The notes below the pieces were generated by a model. That model was not told the DNA's origin. It did not search any database and saw nothing but the letters and a program-made list of their open reading frames with translations. 64,000 nt of DNA, taken from contig NZ_JABBNT010000002.1 of the NCBI RefSeq assembly GCF_012926505.1, forward strand, positions 837,951 to 901,950. Reading direction: 5' to 3'. The first letter of the stretch is position 1; every line of letters starts with the position of its first letter. A program made the translations under genes and the position numbers. Positions 1-9,006 of the stretch are shown piece after piece. This DNA is from Pacificispira spongiicola (GTDB lineage: Bacteria > Pseudomonadota > Alphaproteobacteria > UBA8366 > Aestuariispiraceae).

Positions 1-176
1 CCGCTGCCGACGCGGTCGGTTTCCGCGTCCCACCCGCCGATCGTCAGAAGGTGCAGGGCCAGTGCCGCATCCCCGCCGGAGAGGGCATGGGCGACGGCGC
101 GATTCGCGGGCATCCAGGTTTCGTGATAGTCGAGAAGCGTCCCGTCCTTATCGAACAGAATCCCGCGCGGGGCCAT
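1..176 (-). CDS. HAD-family hydrolase, N-terminal part only
   Basis: This is the first 58 or so residues of a protein whose remainder lies beyond the left edge. It opens MAPRGILFDKDGTLLDYHE. The DxDGT sequence (DKDGT, residues 9-13) is HAD motif I, whose first Asp is the nucleophile; the family consists of cytoplasmic phosphatases such as phosphoglycolate phosphatase. The ATG at 176 is preceded by AGGAAACG at good spacing. It lies 9 nt after the stop of the phosphohexomutase gene, so the two are probably co-transcribed. A sugar-phosphate or phosphoglycolate substrate would suit the context, but the specificity cannot be read from this fragment. Confidence 0.75.
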   Translation of the reverse strand, partial: MAPRGILFDKDGTLLDYHETWMPANRAVAHALSGGDAALALHLLTIGGWDAETDRVGS

Positions 177-185
177 GATCGTTTC

Positions 186-1586
186 CTAGACCGCCAGCAG
201 GCTGCCCGCGGGAATCCCGACGCCGCTGGCTTTCAGTTGAGAGACCACCTGCTTCTTCAGCGCCTGCAGAGAATCCGCGTCCGGGGCTTCACAGCGCGCC
301 ACCAGGGCCGGTTGCGTGTTCGACGCGCGCAGCAGCCACCAGCCGCCTTCCGCGCTGACGCGAACACCATCCGTTCCGTCGACCATGGCACCGTCCGCTT
401 CCAGCCGCTCCTTGACCTCGTCCACCACCGCGAACTTCCGGGAATCGTCGACATCGATCCGGATTTCCGGCGTGTTCACCATTTTGGGAAGCTCGTCGAC
501 AAGCTCGCTGATCTTCTTGCCGCCTTCCGCCAGCAGCGCGAGCAGCCGAACGGCGGTGTAGAGCGCATCGTCATAGCCGTAATATTTGTCGGCAAAGAAG
601 ATATGGCCGCTCATCTCCCCGGCGAGCGGAGCCTGGGTCGCGATCATCTTGGACTTGATGATGGAATGGCCGGTCGGACACATGACCGGGACGCCGCCCA
701 AGCGTTCGATTTCATCGAACAGAACCTGGCTTGCCTTCACATCCGCCAGAATCTTGGACCCCGGCTTCTTCTTCAAGACGTCGCGGGCCAGGATCGCGAG
801 AAGCTGATCCCCCCATACGACGCGCCCCTTGTCGTCGACGACGCCGATCCGGTCGCCGTCCCCGTCGAAGGCCAGGCCGATATCCAACTCTTCCTTCAGG
901 ACGAGGTCCTTCAACTGTTCCAGGTTTTCCTCGACCGTCGGGTCGGGATGATGCGCCGGGAAGGTACCATCCACCGTTTCGTTGATCAGCATATGCTCAC
1001 CCGGCAGCCGGTGCGCGAGGCGCAGGACGACGGGACAGGCCGCGCCGTTGCCCGGATCCCAACCGACCTTCAGGCCGACGCGGCTAGTATAGTCCAGCGC
1101 CAGCCGCGCGGCATAGGCGCCAAGGGCCTCGCCTTCCACAGCGCCGCCTTCCGCGCGGGCCCAGACACCGCGCGCGGCAAGATCGCGCAGGCGTTTGATT
1201 TCCGCGCCATAGAAGGGGAGCCCGTTCAGGACGATCTTGAATCCGTTATAGTTCGACGGATTATGCGACCCGGTCACCATGATGCCCAGAGAGGCATTCA
1301 GCATCTTCGTCGCGAAATACAGACACGGTGTCGGCACCAGCCCGATGCGCATGACATAGAGACCGCAGGAGGCGAGCCCCCGACAGAGTTCCTCCTCCAT
1401 CATTGGGGAGCTCATCCGCCCGTCATAACCGACGACGGCAATCCGACCGGACCCGGCGACCGCGATGGTCCCCATCGTGCGGCCCAGCGCCAGCGCGTCC
1501 GACGCGGTCAGGGTCTGACCGACGATGCCCCGAATATCGTACTCACGTAAGATACTGGGATCGAACCGATGACCTATCGCCGACAT
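186..1586 (-). CDS. manB: Phosphomannomutase/phosphoglucomutase (ManB/AlgC type)
   Basis: This cytoplasmic enzyme interconverts hexose 6-phosphate and hexose 1-phosphate, feeding GDP-mannose and UDP-glucose synthesis. Its 466 residues match the usual length of the alpha-D-phosphohexomutase superfamily. The active-site loop TGSHNP carries the phosphoserine at about Ser107. The magnesium loop DGDGDR lies at about 241-246. A sugar-specificity loop GEMSGH and a C-terminal phosphate-binding region near RASNTQP follow. The N-terminus SILREYDIRG is typical. It sits in one strand with UDP-glucose dehydrogenase and GalU, which supports a role in precursor supply for surface polysaccharide. Whether mannose or glucose phosphate is preferred cannot be told from sequence; the family is often dual. 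Confidence 0.93.
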   Translation of the reverse strand: MSAIGHRFDPSILREYDIRGIVGQTLTASDALALGRTMGTIAVAGSGRIAVVGYDGRMSSPMMEEELCRGLASCGLYVMRIGLVPTPCLYFATKMLNASLGIMVTGSHNPSNYNGFKIVLNGLPFYGAEIKRLRDLAARGVWARAEGGAVEGEALGAYAARLALDYTSRVGLKVGWDPGNGAACPVVLRLAHRLPGEHMLINETVDGTFPAHHPDPTVEENLEQLKDLVLKEELDIGLAFDGDGDRIGVVDDKGRVVWGDQLLAILARDVLKKKPGSKILADVKASQVLFDEIERLGGVPVMCPTGHSIIKSKMIATQAPLAGEMSGHIFFADKYYGYDDALYTAVRLLALLAEGGKKISELVDELPKMVNTPEIRIDVDDSRKFAVVDEVKERLEADGAMVDGTDGVRVSAEGGWWLLRASNTQPALVARCEAPDADSLQALKKQVVSQLKASGVGIPAGSLLAV

Positions 1587-1609
1587 TCGATGGCGCCCCC
1601 CAAGTTAGT

Positions 1610-2920
1610 TCATTCGGCCGGTCGCCCGACGCTGGAATATACGAACCCACGATCTTTCATATCCGCGGGATCGAAAAGATTACGCAAGTCGACAAGAACC
1701 GGCTTCGACAGCAGACCCTTCACGCGTTCCAAATCCATCATACGGTATTCCGACCACTCCGTAACGATAACAGCCGCATCGGCGGAGTCGAGCGCCGCGT
1801 AAGCATTTTCCGCCCAATCCACATCGCGAATGAACGGTTTGGCGGCCTCCATTCCCTTAGGGTCGTGAACCACGACATTCGCACCTTTATCCTGCAGCGC
1901 CGCCACGATATCGATTGCGGGGCTTTCGCGCATATCGTCGGTTTCCGCCTTGAAGGTCAGGCCCAGCACCGCGATCCGCGCCCCGTCGACCGGCGCGCCC
2001 ATCGCGTCGGCAACGCGATCGGCCATGGACCGTTTGCGGTTGTCGTTGGATTCCACAACCGCTTCCACGATCCTACTGGGCGCCCCGGATTTCCGCGCCG
2101 TGGCGACCAGTTCCAGCGTGTCCTTGGGGAAGCAGCTGCCGCCGTAACCGGGGCCGGGCATCAAGAATTTCGGACCGATGCGGGTATCCATGCCGATCCC
2201 TTTCGCGACCTGCCGGACGTCCGCGCCGGTGCGTTCGCACACATCCGCGATTTCGTTGATGAAACCGATCTTCACCGCCAGGAAGGCGTTGGCCGCATAC
2301 TTGATCAGTTCCGCCGATTCCGGATCGGTGATCAGCAGCGGCACGCCCTGATCGGTCAGCGGCTTGTAAACTCCCTGCATGATCGCCGCCGCCTTTTCGG
2401 TGCGGCAACCGACGACAACGCGGTCCGGCTTCAGGAAATCTTCGATCGCGGCCCCTTCGCGCAGGAATTCCGGGTTGGAGACAACGTCGTATTCCGAGGC
2501 GTCGCGGGTCCGGGCGACGATCTGCGAAACCTCCCGCGCGGTGCCGACCGGCACGGTCGATTTATCGACGATCACGGTATAGCCGGTCATCGCGGCGGCA
2601 ACCCCTTCCGCCGCGGCATGGACGAAGCGCAGATCAGCATGGCCGTCGTCAGGGCGGGGGGGCGTCCCGACCGCGATGAAAACCGCATCCGCGCCCGGCA
2701 CGCCTTCGGAAACTTCTGTGGTAAAGCTCAACCGCCCCGCCGTTACATTGCGCGAGACTATTTCTTCAAGACCGGGTTCGTAGATTGGGATTTCGCCGCG
2801 TTCCAGTTTTTCGATCTTGCGCGGGTCGATATCGACACAAACGACATCGTGCCCCAGATCCGCAAAGCAGGCACCGGAAACCAAACCCACATAGCCGGTG
2901 CCGATCATTGCAATTCGCAT
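1610..2920 (-). CDS. ugd: UDP-glucose 6-dehydrogenase
   Basis: The enzyme oxidises UDP-glucose to UDP-glucuronate with two NAD+, in the cytoplasm. The 436 residues start with the Rossmann motif GTGYVGL (residues 8-14). The catalytic cysteine is in GPGYGGSCFPKDT at about Cys263. The stretch STVPVGT and the NPEFLREG block, both typical of the family, are present. It is followed 23 nt later by the phosphohexomutase and preceded 28 nt earlier by galU, so the three form a probable operon making UDP-glucose and then UDP-glucuronate for capsule, exopolysaccharide or lipopolysaccharide. The GDP-mannose 6-dehydrogenase family is the main alternative, but the adjacent galU favours UDP-glucose. Confidence 0.94.
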   Translation of the reverse strand: MRIAMIGTGYVGLVSGACFADLGHDVVCVDIDPRKIEKLERGEIPIYEPGLEEIVSRNVTAGRLSFTTEVSEGVPGADAVFIAVGTPPRPDDGHADLRFVHAAAEGVAAAMTGYTVIVDKSTVPVGTAREVSQIVARTRDASEYDVVSNPEFLREGAAIEDFLKPDRVVVGCRTEKAAAIMQGVYKPLTDQGVPLLITDPESAELIKYAANAFLAVKIGFINEIADVCERTGADVRQVAKGIGMDTRIGPKFLMPGPGYGGSCFPKDTLELVATARKSGAPSRIVEAVVESNDNRKRSMADRVADAMGAPVDGARIAVLGLTFKAETDDMRESPAIDIVAALQDKGANVVVHDPKGMEAAKPFIRDVDWAENAYAALDSADAAVIVTEWSEYRMMDLERVKGLLSKPVLVDLRNLFDPADMKDRGFVYSSVGRPAE

Positions 2921-2948
2921 CGCGGTTAGCCCCTCAAACAGTTATCAG

Positions 2949-3824
2949 TCAGGAACCGGCGAACCGGTTCACGATGGTGCGCGTCGCTTCCCGGCGATCC
3001 GGTCGGGCGAGGGAAAAGGCTATATTGGCCGCCAGCCAACCATCCTTCGTCCCGCAATCGTAGCGCTCGCCTTCGAATCTCAAACCGTGAAACGGCCCGG
3101 TGCCGATCAGTTTCGCCATGGCGTCGGTCAGTTGAATTTCCCCTCCGGCGCCCTTCTCATGACGGTCCAGATGACCGAAAATTGCCCCATCCAGGATATA
3201 GCGCCCGATGATCGACAACGTCGACGGCGCCGCCGCCGGGGCGGGCTTTTCAACAAGGCCTTTGATCTCGGCCAACCGGTCTTCCGCGTTCGGCGTATCG
3301 AGAATACCGTATCGATCCGTCCGGTCGCGCGGGACATCCATAACGGCGACCGTGTTCCCGCCGGTTTCGGCATGGGCATCGACCAACTGCTTCAGACAGG
3401 GCGTTTCGGATAGAACCAAGTCGTCGGGCGACACGACCGCGAAAAACTCGTCGCCGATCATGTCCCGCGCACACCAGACCGCATGCCCCAGGCCCAGCGC
3501 TTCCGTCTGGCGGACATATTTTACCCGGCCCGCCGGCGGCAGAAAGGACAGGATTTCGTCCAGTTCCTTGGTCTTTCCGCGCCGTTCCAGCATCGCCTTC
3601 AATTCGAAGGCCAGGTCGAAGTGATCTTCGATCGCCTGCTTGCCGCGCCCAGTGACGAAAATGAATTCCTCAATCCCGGCCGCCATGGCTTCTTCGACCG
3701 CATATTGGATCAGCGGCTTGTCGACGACGGGCAGCATTTCCTTGGGCATCGCCTTGGTCGCGGGCAGGAACCGCGTCCCCAACCCGGCAACGGGAAAGAC
3801 AGCCTTAGTGACCTTGCTGGACAT
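2949..3824 (-). CDS. galU: UTP--glucose-1-phosphate uridylyltransferase
   Basis: The enzyme makes UDP-glucose from UTP and glucose 1-phosphate in the cytoplasm. Its 291 residues are normal for bacterial GalU. The nucleotidyltransferase signature GLGTRFLPATKAMPKEM lies at about residues 15-31, followed by the KPLIQYAVEEA helix; the GLGHAVWCA region and the LVEKP motif are also present. The ATG at 3824 has TTAGGAGCG upstream on its strand. It is the first gene of the galU-ugd-manB series on the minus strand; its product is the substrate of the next enzyme. A 134-nt gap upstream, shared with the end of the J-domain gene, probably holds the promoter, but I could not single out clear -35/-10 boxes. 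Confidence 0.95.
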   Translation of the reverse strand: MSSKVTKAVFPVAGLGTRFLPATKAMPKEMLPVVDKPLIQYAVEEAMAAGIEEFIFVTGRGKQAIEDHFDLAFELKAMLERRGKTKELDEILSFLPPAGRVKYVRQTEALGLGHAVWCARDMIGDEFFAVVSPDDLVLSETPCLKQLVDAHAETGGNTVAVMDVPRDRTDRYGILDTPNAEDRLAEIKGLVEKPAPAAAPSTLSIIGRYILDGAIFGHLDRHEKGAGGEIQLTDAMAKLIGTGPFHGLRFEGERYDCGTKDGWLAANIAFSLARPDRREATRTIVNRFAGS

Positions 3825-3958
3825 ACCCCGCTCCTAATCGGAAGACAGATGCCGGAACCGACATGAGAAAACGACACTGACGGCGACAGGGTATTGCCAC
3901 ACGCCGACGCTGTTCCGCAAGGCTTTGACCACAGAAACAGCGCTTTGTCACCGAACCG

Positions 3959-4672
3959 TCACCGGCCCAGAAGCACGTCCTTTGCCTGATTGATCAATGC
4001 GGCAAGATGGGCCGAACCGCCCGCATCGGGATGCACCTGTTTCATCAAGCGTCGATGGGCCGCCTTGATCGCCTCTTCATCGGCCCCGTCCTGCAGCCCC
4101 AGCAATTCCAACGCTTCCTGACGGGACATCGATCCCGACCGCGCGCGCGGTTCTTCCGACCGCCTTTCGTCCGAACCGTTTTCGGACCGCCAGTCGCCGC
4201 CGAAGCGGCGATCCAGGTAGGCTTCCAACAACTGCCGGGACCGCGTATCGCCACTTTGATCCACATCGTGAAAAAGCGTAACGCTTTCTTCCATCGACAG
4301 TTCCGACAAAAGGGCACCGGCGAATCGGCCTTCCTTCACCCGTCCGTCCATATCGCCGCTATCGTGGTCCAGCGACATATCGAAGAACCGGCAGGAAATG
4401 CCGGAACGTTGGCCCCGCGTCGGCCCCTTCATCGACTTCCAGGCGCGGCGCAATCCGTTGAGGCGCAAAATCCAGGGCAGCGCCACGACACCCAATCCCC
4501 AAATCAGCTGGAAATTACGGGTCAGGGCGACAAGGGCAATCACCCCCATGCCCATGCCGATGGCGACATATTTGATGGCCTGCACGACCTTCGCCGGATT
4601 TGCCGTGCTGCCCCAATTGATCAGGAACAGCAAACAGGCCAACACCGCGACGCCCAGCAGGAACCAGACCAT
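3959..4672 (-). CDS. Membrane-anchored J-domain protein
   Basis: The 237-residue protein has two hydrophobic segments near the N-terminus (about residues 2-20 and 34-70), a cytoplasmic linker rich in Arg, Glu and Ser, and a C-terminal J domain (about 180-237) with the HPD tripeptide in QVHPDAGG. This layout resembles the mitochondrial TIM14/Pam18 family and its alphaproteobacterial relatives, which stimulate DnaK ATPase at the membrane. Its start codon overlaps the stop of the VWA-protein gene upstream (shared base 4672), so the two are translationally coupled. The client is unknown. The family assignment is firm; the function in this operon is inference. Confidence 0.8.
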   Translation of the reverse strand: MVWFLLGVAVLACLLFLINWGSTANPAKVVQAIKYVAIGMGMGVIALVALTRNFQLIWGLGVVALPWILRLNGLRRAWKSMKGPTRGQRSGISCRFFDMSLDHDSGDMDGRVKEGRFAGALLSELSMEESVTLFHDVDQSGDTRSRQLLEAYLDRRFGGDWRSENGSDERRSEEPRARSGSMSRQEALELLGLQDGADEEAIKAAHRRLMKQVHPDAGGSAHLAALINQAKDVLLGR

Positions 4673-5394
4673 CAGCCGCCTCCCGGCCCCGGCTTTCGCA
4701 ACTGGCCCAGCAAGGCGACGGCGGCCTCGCCATCCGCGCCACGGCTGTGGTGCTCCAGGGCCTTGATCCCGCCGCTAGCATAAATCGCCACGGCAGACAG
4801 CAACGCTTTCAACCGACCGGCGCTTCCCTGATCGAACCGACACCATGCCCCATTCGTCAGGCGGGCGATTTCCTGGAACGCCTTGCGGGCTACCGGGTCG
4901 TGCCCTTCCTGGAACAGAAAGACCGGCACACCGAAAAGTCCCAGATTGCCGGCAACATGGCAAACCTTGTCGATATCTTCCTCAAACGCATCGCCGACAT
5001 AAACCGCCGCGCCGATACGCTGTTTCGTCGTCTCTTTGCGGATATGGGACAGGACCTTGCCGATCTGCGTACGCCCGGCATGGCATTCAACCCGCGACAT
5101 CAGGCGCGACAAACCGTCGGCATCGGGCTGCCAGCGCCCGGCCTTGCATTCGCCGTAGCCCCGAAAATAGACCAACTGGACATCCAATCCACCGATCGCC
5201 TTGGTCGCCTCGAACATCTCGCCTTGAATGGAACAGGCCATGTCCCAGGTCGGTTGGCGGCTCATCGTCGCATCCAACGCGAAGACCAGCCGCCCGCGCC
5301 GGCCGGCATCGGGTTTACGCACCGCCTTCACCTTTTCCAAAAAGGCGGCGACGTCGTCATTTGTGTCACGGCGCTTTGTCGGCTGTGTTTTCAT
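4672..5394 (-). CDS. VWA-domain protein, function unknown
   Basis: This is a soluble 240-residue protein with no signal peptide. Residues 35 onward form a von Willebrand A-like fold: the first strand LVFALDATMS supplies a variant MIDAS motif DxTxS at 41-45. A threonine follows in GRTQIG and an aspartate in YVGDAFEE, as expected for the rest of the metal site. A Gly-rich tail ends the protein. The neighbouring gene encodes a membrane J-domain protein and overlaps by one base, which suggests joint function, for example presenting a partner to DnaK. No catalytic function can be claimed. Possible operon members upstream are the unknown gene at 5443 and mipZ. Confidence 0.7.
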   Translation of the reverse strand: MKTQPTKRRDTNDDVAAFLEKVKAVRKPDAGRRGRLVFALDATMSRQPTWDMACSIQGEMFEATKAIGGLDVQLVYFRGYGECKAGRWQPDADGLSRLMSRVECHAGRTQIGKVLSHIRKETTKQRIGAAVYVGDAFEEDIDKVCHVAGNLGLFGVPVFLFQEGHDPVARKAFQEIARLTNGAWCRFDQGSAGRLKALLSAVAIYASGGIKALEHHSRGADGEAAVALLGQLRKPGPGGG

Positions 5395-5442
5395 GCCGTT
5401 AGATATGGGGTGATTCCAGGAAACGTCACCCCTGAATGGCTT

Positions 5443-6231
5443 TTAGTAGGCATATAGGCGCGCCTGTCGCCATTGCCTGCGCCGATCCGTCAAAATTTCC
5501 CTTACTCCAAGATACGTTCCATCCGACCGCACGGAATGAAACCCGCCGGTGATCGTATTGTTCAGGGATACCGATCTGGTCCGATCCGCACTCTCCCCCA
5601 AAATTTGCGGCACGTTTTCAGCGATAACCCGCGCGAATTGTTCCGGATTCAGGAAAAAGTCGGGAAAGAGAACCGGGTGGGTGTTGATTTCGACGCTTCC
5701 GCTTTCCGAAAACAGCATTGCGATATCGACGGCCTGCGAAAAAACAACGCCGTCCGAATTTTCGAACACCACGCGAAAGTAACTGCCGTTTTCGATCGCG
5801 GCCCTGAGAGCATCGATTTCGTCCGGACGCTCCCCATCCCAGACCAGCGCCGCATCCTGCCGCGCATGGAATCGGAACGTCGCATACTGCCGCAGGCTGT
5901 TCAGGTTCAGCTTGCGATTGCCATCCCGCAACCCTTGCGACATCAGCTCGTAAGTAGTGGATATGTAAAGCGCTTCCGGGGTGTTCGAATATCCCAGAAC
6001 CCCCTGATCCCATAATCCCTTGCCGCTGACGAATGGCTGGTTGGTGCCGCTGGTAATCCCCCAGAAGATATCGCCGACCAACACGATGTGGGTCAGTGGA
6101 TAGCTTTCCTCATATTGCGGCAGCGGGTTTGCGTAAGACGCGGACAATGTCGCGTCCGGCTGCATCACCGGAACGATGCGATGGCCTGAAAGAATCAGAT
6201 TACGGGCGCCGGGAAGGGAACAATCAAACAT
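5443..6231 (-). CDS. Conserved-looking protein of unknown function
   Basis: I do not recognise this 262-residue protein. It starts MFDCSLPGARNLILSG, has no clear signal peptide or transmembrane segment, and ends basic (RRRQWRQARLYAY). The middle holds aromatic-rich stretches (GDIFWGITSGTNQPF; YATFRFHARQDAALVW), consistent with a compact globular fold. It begins 10 nt after the mipZ stop and ends 48 nt before the VWA gene, all on one strand, so it is probably co-transcribed with them. The ribosome binding site is poor; a later Met at residue 23 is possible. Codon use matches its neighbours, so it looks like a real gene and not a spurious frame. Confidence 0.6.
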   Translation of the reverse strand: MFDCSLPGARNLILSGHRIVPVMQPDATLSASYANPLPQYEESYPLTHIVLVGDIFWGITSGTNQPFVSGKGLWDQGVLGYSNTPEALYISTTYELMSQGLRDGNRKLNLNSLRQYATFRFHARQDAALVWDGERPDEIDALRAAIENGSYFRVVFENSDGVVFSQAVDIAMLFSESGSVEINTHPVLFPDFFLNPEQFARVIAENVPQILGESADRTRSVSLNNTITGGFHSVRSDGTYLGVREILTDRRRQWRQARLYAY

Positions 6232-6241
6232 TGGGACCCAG

Positions 6242-7315
6242 TCAGGAAACGGTTGTTGCAGCGCTTTCCAAACCGATTTCCGACATCAGATCGCGGACTT
6301 CCTGGCGGGCGGCCAGGTGGGACATGCTCATTTTCACATCCGTCCCCTTCGTCTTCAGATCCAACAGGGTCAGACCGTCCAGGAAAAGCTCGCGGAAGAT
6401 AACACGTTCGGAGAAACCTGGAACCAATTTGAAACCGATCCGTTGGCTCAGCTTTTCCAACGCTTCGTCCATCGCCCGCTGATTTCGGGAATCAAGCTGC
6501 CCCGTCCGATTGCGCATCACGATCCATTCGAACGTGCGGTTCGATCGGTCCCGCCGCGCCTTCTGCATCTTCACCTGAAAGATCATTTCCGCGTATTTCG
6601 ACGGGCGCGTCATGGCATATGTTTCAGGATCGATCGTTGCCAGAACGTCCAAATCGACAAAACTGTCGTTCAACGGCGTGATCAGCGTATCCGCAAAGGA
6701 ATGCCCGACGCGGCTGAGGAAATTGTCGGTGCCGGGCGTGTCGATAACGACGTAATCGTGCCGCATGGCAAGGTCTTGAACGGCCCGCTCGACAGCATGC
6801 TGATCATGGGCGCGGGCAACGTCCGTCGACGCCACCGTCGACGGTTCGATACTGCGATGGGTCGGCATGGGCAGTTTTACGCCCTTGCGCTGCATGAAGG
6901 CCTGACGATTTTCAACATAGCGGGACAAGGTACCCTGACGGGCATCCAGGTCGATGCTGGCCACTTTCGCGCCGGACGACAGCAAGGCCGCGATGATATG
7001 CATCGTCGTCGTGGACTTGCCCGATCCGCCCTTCTGGTTTCCGACGACCACGATCTGACCCCGCGTCGCAGGCTGTACGGGCGGCGTCGGCATCGCCGTT
7101 ACGACTGTTCTTTTCGAGGCGTCTTCCGGCATTGCGTCTTTTTTCGTCCCCGTCATGGGCGTCGGTCTCGACACTGTGGGTCGGTCATCGCCTTGGGCGG
7201 ATTCGTCCGACGGTATGCCGTCCTGCTTAGGATCGTCCCTGAAATTGCCGCCCATTGTACCACTGCCCGCCGTATTACCGCCCGTCGTATTGCGCAATGC
7301 ATGCTGCCCCGGCAT
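6242..7315 (-). CDS. mipZ: MipZ-type ParA ATPase, division-site placement
   Basis: In alphaproteobacteria MipZ binds ParB near the chromosome origins and inhibits FtsZ ring formation, placing division at mid-cell. The deviant Walker A motif GNQKGGSGKSTT is clear, followed by IDLDARQGTLSRY and the Walker B-like VVIDTPGTDN. The MipZ-typical stretch SFVDLDVLATIDPET and the C-terminal half also fit the family. The open frame extends upstream to 7432, but MipZ proteins normally begin only a few residues before the Walker motif. I give the Met at 7315, which has GGATAGG about 11 nt upstream. Starts at 7255 or 7156 are equally possible. The region before the motif (rich in Pro, Thr, Asp, Gly) would be a disordered extension if translated. 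Confidence 0.85.
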   Translation of the reverse strand: MPGQHALRNTTGGNTAGSGTMGGNFRDDPKQDGIPSDESAQGDDRPTVSRPTPMTGTKKDAMPEDASKRTVVTAMPTPPVQPATRGQIVVVGNQKGGSGKSTTTMHIIAALLSSGAKVASIDLDARQGTLSRYVENRQAFMQRKGVKLPMPTHRSIEPSTVASTDVARAHDQHAVERAVQDLAMRHDYVVIDTPGTDNFLSRVGHSFADTLITPLNDSFVDLDVLATIDPETYAMTRPSKYAEMIFQVKMQKARRDRSNRTFEWIVMRNRTGQLDSRNQRAMDEALEKLSQRIGFKLVPGFSERVIFRELFLDGLTLLDLKTKGTDVKMSMSHLAARQEVRDLMSEIGLESAATTVS

Positions 7316-7553
7316 AGCACGGTGCCTATCCGGCGCAAAGCCGCGCCGTAGCACCCAATTTATGCCTGACCATGCCATTCCGCCCCCTTCTGCCGATCCC
7401 GACCGATTGCCATCGAGCCCAGCCCATCCCAAACGCTTGCTGCACCTCGCGAAACTCCCACCATTTCGTTCGGCATTTCCACTTCGAGATCAAAAGAGTT
7501 ACCCTCGCTTGCCTTTGACTCAAGCGCCGCCTTGTAGCATGGATCGGACCGAC

Positions 7554-8174
7554 ATGCGAAATTTAACTAAAATGCTATTAATTCTAGGCGCTTGCCTGGT
7601 TTCAACGGGTTGCGACGAATTCGGATGGAATCCCCTCGATCCGAACTACGAAAACGTTGTTTTCGCGAATCGGGAAAAACCGCCGCCACTTTTGCTTGAT
7701 TTCAGGGTCCCGACACTCGATGGCGCCGCATCCTTTTATGACGAGCGGTTCGAGTTGGAGTCCGATCTTTATTTCAGGCGTCGGACATGGCGCGGACCGC
7801 CGGACAACGACATCGCCGCCTCGCTGATGGAAATTCGCCGGCTGGACAATGCGCCCATGGCGGAACCGCCTGCCCCGGACGCAGCCGCATCTTATTGGGA
7901 TATTCTCGCCCGGCGCCATTTGACGTTCCAAACGCTGTATTCCAGCATGAATGCCATTGGGCCGGTCTTGTGGCGACGCTTCACTATGGCCAGCCAAATC
8001 TGCGTCATCTTCAGCCAATCCTGGAAAGCGGATGTTTCCGCGCCCGCCACGCGGACCATCGTCGGCTATTACTGTGCGCCGAGCGGTGAGGAATTTTCGG
8101 ACGGTCAGGCGGAAACCGTCGTGCGCGCCGTCATTCTAAAAGAAGGCGATCCGCAACAGTCGACGGACGGCTGA
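7554..8174 (+). CDS. Putative lipoprotein of unknown function
   Basis: The start chosen gives MRNLTKMLLILGACLVSTGC, a short basic n-region, a hydrophobic core and a lipobox-like VSTGC with the modified Cys at residue 20. An ATG at 7539 in the same frame would add five residues. The mature part, about 186 residues, has no recognised domain. It carries a conserved-looking C-terminal half with a Cys in SQICVIF and another in GYYCAPSGEEF, which could form a disulfide in the periplasm. The gene is divergent from mipZ and is followed 94 nt later by the djlA-like gene. Envelope location is inferred from the signal; no function can be assigned. Confidence 0.6.
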   Translation: MRNLTKMLLILGACLVSTGCDEFGWNPLDPNYENVVFANREKPPPLLLDFRVPTLDGAASFYDERFELESDLYFRRRTWRGPPDNDIAASLMEIRRLDNAPMAEPPAPDAAASYWDILARRHLTFQTLYSSMNAIGPVLWRRFTMASQICVIFSQSWKADVSAPATRTIVGYYCAPSGEEFSDGQAETVVRAVILKEGDPQQSTDG

Positions 8175-8268
8175 CGTATTCTCCGGTTACGCCCTTGTCG
8201 GGTTGCCGAACCCCGTTACAGTATAAACTTACCTCGATAAGGCGACCGGGCCGGAAGACGGAACAAGC

Positions 8269-9006
8269 ATGAGTATATGGGGAAAAGTGATCGGCGGCGC
8301 GACCGGCCTCGCCCTCGGCGGGCCGATCGGTCTGCTTGTCGGGGCGATCGGCGGGCATTTCGTCGATAAATACCGCACCGAACAGGAACCCGACCCCGAA
8401 CGCGCAAAGAAATCCATGGGGTTCACCATCGCCGTCATCGTGCTGAGCGCCAAAATGGCAAAAGCCGACGGCGTCGTGACCCGGGACGAGGTCGATGCCT
8501 TCAGGCAGGTATTCCGCGTCCCGGAAGACGAGGTGAAGAACGTCGCGCGCGTCTTCGACCAGGCCCGCAAGGACGCCAGCGGCTTCGAGCCCTACGCGCA
8601 TCAGGTTGCGGGCATGTTCAAGACGGCTCCGCAGGTGCTGGAAGAATTGCTGTGGTGCCTGGCCCATATCGCCAAGGCGGATGGTGTCGTTCACCCCAAC
8701 GAACATGCATTCCTGCAAAAAGTATCCGATATTTTCGGTTTCGACACTGCAACCTTCGAACGGGTCACGGCCCTGCAATTGTCCCCCGACGAGGCCGACC
8801 CGTACCGTATTCTGGGCGTGTCCCACGATGCCGATGACGAAACCGTAAAGCAGGCGCACCGCAAATTGGTGCGCGAGAACCATCCCGATCGCCTGACGGC
8901 GCAGGGAATGCCGGAAGAGTTCGTGTCCCATGCCAATGACAAATTGGCGATGATCAACGCGGCCTATGACCGGATTCGCGCCGCGAGGGATAAAACCAAA
9001 AAATGA
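8269..9006 (+). CDS. djlA: DjlA-like TerB/J-domain co-chaperone
   Basis: The 245-residue protein has a glycine-rich hydrophobic N-terminus (GATGLALGGPIGLLVGAIGG, residues 10-29) like the membrane segment of DjlA. A TerB-like helical domain follows (about 50-165, with two related AKADGVV segments). A C-terminal J domain (about 175-245) carries HPD in ENHPDRL. DjlA family members activate DnaK at the inner membrane. The next gene, an EamA exporter, starts inside the stop region (ATGA overlap at 9003), so they are coupled, though a functional link is not obvious. It is the second J-domain protein in the window and differs clearly from the TIM14-like one. Confidence 0.88.
   Translation: MSIWGKVIGGATGLALGGPIGLLVGAIGGHFVDKYRTEQEPDPERAKKSMGFTIAVIVLSAKMAKADGVVTRDEVDAFRQVFRVPEDEVKNVARVFDQARKDASGFEPYAHQVAGMFKTAPQVLEELLWCLAHIAKADGVVHPNEHAFLQKVSDIFGFDTATFERVTALQLSPDEADPYRILGVSHDADDETVKQAHRKLVRENHPDRLTAQGMPEEFVSHANDKLAMINAAYDRIRAARDKTKK

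Noticed and set aside
1540..1575. tRNA-like T-arm sequence (GGGATCGAACCGATGACC)
   Set aside because: It lies inside the start of the phosphohexomutase gene and no acceptor stem, anticodon arm or D arm can be drawn around it.
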